A stretch of DNA of 8,438 bases from assembly GCA_018657165.1 (NCBI GenBank), contig JABHXS010000129.1:1-8438 (forward strand). Reading direction: 5' to 3'. The stretch comes from Nitrosomonadales bacterium (lineage in GTDB: Bacteria > Pseudomonadota > Gammaproteobacteria > Burkholderiales > Methylophilaceae). Both the position numbers and the translations under genes were made by a program. This document shows positions 6,900 to 8,438 of the stretch, one piece after another (positions within the stretch are counted from its first letter, which is position 1; each line of letters starts with the position of its first letter). The notes beneath the pieces were generated by a model. That model was given only the letters and a program-made list of their open reading frames with translations, did not search any database and was not told where the DNA came from.

Positions 6900-8375
6900 A
6901 TGAAATTTCAAATAAAGTCAGATTCAATTTCAAAATTATCAGCTGATATTATCATATTAGTGGTTAACGGAAGGAATAAGCTGTGTTCTTCTTTGGGGTT
7001 AAGTAAAATTCATCAAGACAATCTAAATTCAATAATAAAATTAGATGATATTCCGCAAGCGACAGGCTCAGTAAATATCGCCCCTATTCAAGGGGCATTT
7101 AAGAGAGTATGTTTTGTTCGCATACAAGATCAAGATGATTTTGGAGAAGAAGACCTACTGAAATCAGCGAAAAATATTATTAGGGCGATAAAATCTATTC
7201 AATGCGGAACAATTGTCTTACCACTAAACCAATTTATAAATAAAAAAATTAATGAGAGCACAGCGAGTAAATTATTTTCAAGGGTAGCTATAGACGAATC
7301 TTATGTAATTAATTCCCTTAAGTCTGACAAAAAAACTTCAAAAAAAAATCACATGATAAGCTTTCAAGTCAATAAACTTGATGGAAATACTATTAGATTG
7401 GGAATAAAAGAAGGTCAAGCTATTGCGGAGGGTATGAATTTAACCAAAGATCTAGGTAATTTACCTCCTAATATTTGTACGCCCACTTATTTAGCAAGTC
7501 AGGCAAGAAAAATTGCTAAAGATTTTAAAATGAAATCAACTATTTTGAATCAGAAGCAGATAGAGAAATTAAAAATGGGATCTTTTCTGTCGGTTGCGAA
7601 GGGGAGCAGGGTAGAACCAAAATTCATAATAATAGAACATAAAAAAGGTAAAAAATTATCAAAACCTATTGTATTAGTAGGAAAAGGTATTACATTTGAT
7701 GCTGGTGGAATCTCACTGAAGCCTGGCGCAGCAATGGATGAAATGAAATATGATATGTGTGGGGCTGCAACGGTTCTGGGTGTCATGAAAACTATTGGGC
7801 TTTTGAATCTTCCTATTAATGTGGTGGGATTAATTCCAGCATGTGAAAATATGCCTGATGGTCTTGCTGTGAAGCCAGGCGATATTGTAAAAAGTATGTC
7901 AGGGCAAACAATTGAAATACTCAATACTGATGCTGAGGGCAGGTTAGTTCTATGTGATGCATTAACATATGCTGAGAGATATAAGCCTGAAACAGTAATT
8001 GATATAGCAACACTAACAGGCGCTTGTGTAATAGCTCTTGGCCATCACGCATCAGCAGTTTTTAGTAAAAATGATAATCTTGCAAATGATTTACTTGAAG
8101 CAGGAAATAAATCAATCGATAAAGCATGGCGAATGCCTCTTTGGGATGAATATCAACCATTATTAAATAGTAACTTTGCAGATATTGCTAATATAGGCGG
8201 TAGAGCTGCAGGAAGTATAACGGCTGCATGTTTTTTATCAAGATTTACAAAAAAATACTCATGGGCACACATTGATATTGCAGGTACTGCGTGGAATTCT
8301 GGGAAAGATAAAGGGGCAACTGGGAGACCTGTCAGCTTATTAAGTCAATTTTTAATTCATAAAACTAAAAAATAA
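6900..8375 (+). CDS. pepA: Leucyl aminopeptidase PepA (M17 family, cytosol aminopeptidase)
   Basis: PepA is a two-metal, hexameric cytosolic exopeptidase that removes N-terminal residues, especially Leu, in peptide turnover. In E. coli it also binds DNA in Xer site recombination and carAB control; whether that holds here is unknown. At 491 residues it has normal length. The variable N-terminal domain covers about 1-165 and the catalytic domain about 175-491. The M17 signature NTDAEGRL is at 342-349. Metal ligands K262, D267, D285, D344 and E346 and catalytic K274 and R348 are all present, each offset by 8 from the E. coli numbering (K270, D275, D293, D352, E354; K282, R356). The catalytic domain is strongly conserved. 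It has a good AAGGA ribosome-binding site, is divergent from lptF, and is followed after 10 bases by holC, a common proteobacterial order. No defect is seen. Confidence 0.97.
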   Translation: MKFQIKSDSISKLSADIIILVVNGRNKLCSSLGLSKIHQDNLNSIIKLDDIPQATGSVNIAPIQGAFKRVCFVRIQDQDDFGEEDLLKSAKNIIRAIKSIQCGTIVLPLNQFINKKINESTASKLFSRVAIDESYVINSLKSDKKTSKKNHMISFQVNKLDGNTIRLGIKEGQAIAEGMNLTKDLGNLPPNICTPTYLASQARKIAKDFKMKSTILNQKQIEKLKMGSFLSVAKGSRVEPKFIIIEHKKGKKLSKPIVLVGKGITFDAGGISLKPGAAMDEMKYDMCGAATVLGVMKTIGLLNLPINVVGLIPACENMPDGLAVKPGDIVKSMSGQTIEILNTDAEGRLVLCDALTYAERYKPETVIDIATLTGACVIALGHHASAVFSKNDNLANDLLEAGNKSIDKAWRMPLWDEYQPLLNSNFADIANIGGRAAGSITAACFLSRFTKKYSWAHIDIAGTAWNSGKDKGATGRPVSLLSQFLIHKTKK

Positions 8376-8385
8376 ATCTTAAGAT

Positions 8386-8438
8386 TTGACTAATATTAAA
8401 TTTTTTTTTAACGTTGAAAATAAAATTGAATTAATTTG
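8386..8438 (+). CDS. holC: DNA polymerase III chi subunit HolC, N-terminal fragment with TTG start
   Basis: Seventeen complete codons are visible before the window ends. Read from the TTG at 8386-8388 they give M-TNIKFFFNVENKIELI. As I recall, betaproteobacterial HolC proteins begin with a similar pattern (MT, hydrophobic, then FYFN and a short Lys-containing helix start), and holC directly follows pepA in many Proteobacteria. HolC joins the clamp loader to single-strand binding protein. An in-frame TAA at 8380-8382, two codons upstream, means TTG is the only candidate start ahead of the matching residues. There is no real Shine-Dalgarno, only AAGA almost touching the start, so translation may depend on ribosomes finishing pepA 10 bases upstream. 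The fragment is short, so the call rests on both similarity and gene order. Confidence 0.65.
   Translation, partial: MTNIKFFFNVENKIELI

Noticed and set aside
7550..7924. Minus-strand open frame of 124 codons
   Set aside because: Opposite the PepA catalytic core, whose conserved codons explain the open antisense frame.
8392..8409. AATATTAAA followed by nine T residues, terminator-like after pepA
   Set aside because: No usable stem, and the T run is read as three Phe codons of holC.
1..8438. Search for tRNA/rRNA genes, CRISPR repeats, insertion sequences and phage or toxin-antitoxin modules
   Set aside because: Coding density leaves only short gaps (up to 92 bases), no direct repeat array or transposase was seen, and every sizeable frame is explained by a housekeeping or envelope gene.

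Overview
The window is an AT-rich (roughly 30-35% GC by eye) bacterial chromosomal segment that is almost entirely coding. It holds eight protein genes plus the first codons of a ninth. The LptF/LptG pair, cytosolic AmpD, and RND pump with lipoprotein adaptor indicate a Gram-negative bacterium. The PepA sequence and the pepA-holC order are typical of Proteobacteria. The wording of PepA and of the HolC start reads as betaproteobacterial to me. With the low GC and tight packing, a streamlined aquatic Methylophilales-type organism (OM43 / Methylopumilus-like) is my best guess. This is inference from remembered family sequences, not a search.

Layout. Positions 1-3867 on the minus strand form a tight three-gene run, read right to left: ampD (cytosolic muropeptide amidase), a periplasmic adaptor lipoprotein of the HlyD/AcrA type, and an RND inner-membrane efflux permease whose C-terminal quarter lies beyond position 1. 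ampD and the adaptor overlap by 8 bases, and 5 bases separate adaptor and permease. A 92-base AT-rich gap (3868-3959) separates this run from two plus-strand membrane-protein genes: a 97-residue protein resembling the TMEM65 family and a 133-residue RDD-family protein. The RDD gene runs tail-to-tail into lptG, overlapping it by 23 bases. lptF and lptG (minus strand, 4673-6855) are joined by an ATGA overlap and encode the permease pair of the LPS export ABC transporter. Divergent from lptF across 44 bases is pepA (leucyl aminopeptidase, plus strand), followed after 10 bases by the start of holC (DNA polymerase III chi subunit), apparently with a TTG start codon.

How it fits together. Most of the window concerns the envelope: LPS export (LptFG), peptidoglycan recycling (AmpD), drug or solute efflux (adaptor plus RND), and two small membrane proteins of unclear role. 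lptG-lptF / pepA-holC is a widely conserved proteobacterial neighbourhood. The less ordinary points are the coupling of ampD to an efflux pump, the small TMEM65-like protein, the convergent gene overlap, and a pepA ribosome-binding site displayed in a potential hairpin loop. I found no mobile element, CRISPR array, RNA gene or clear terminator, and no convincing novel multi-gene system.
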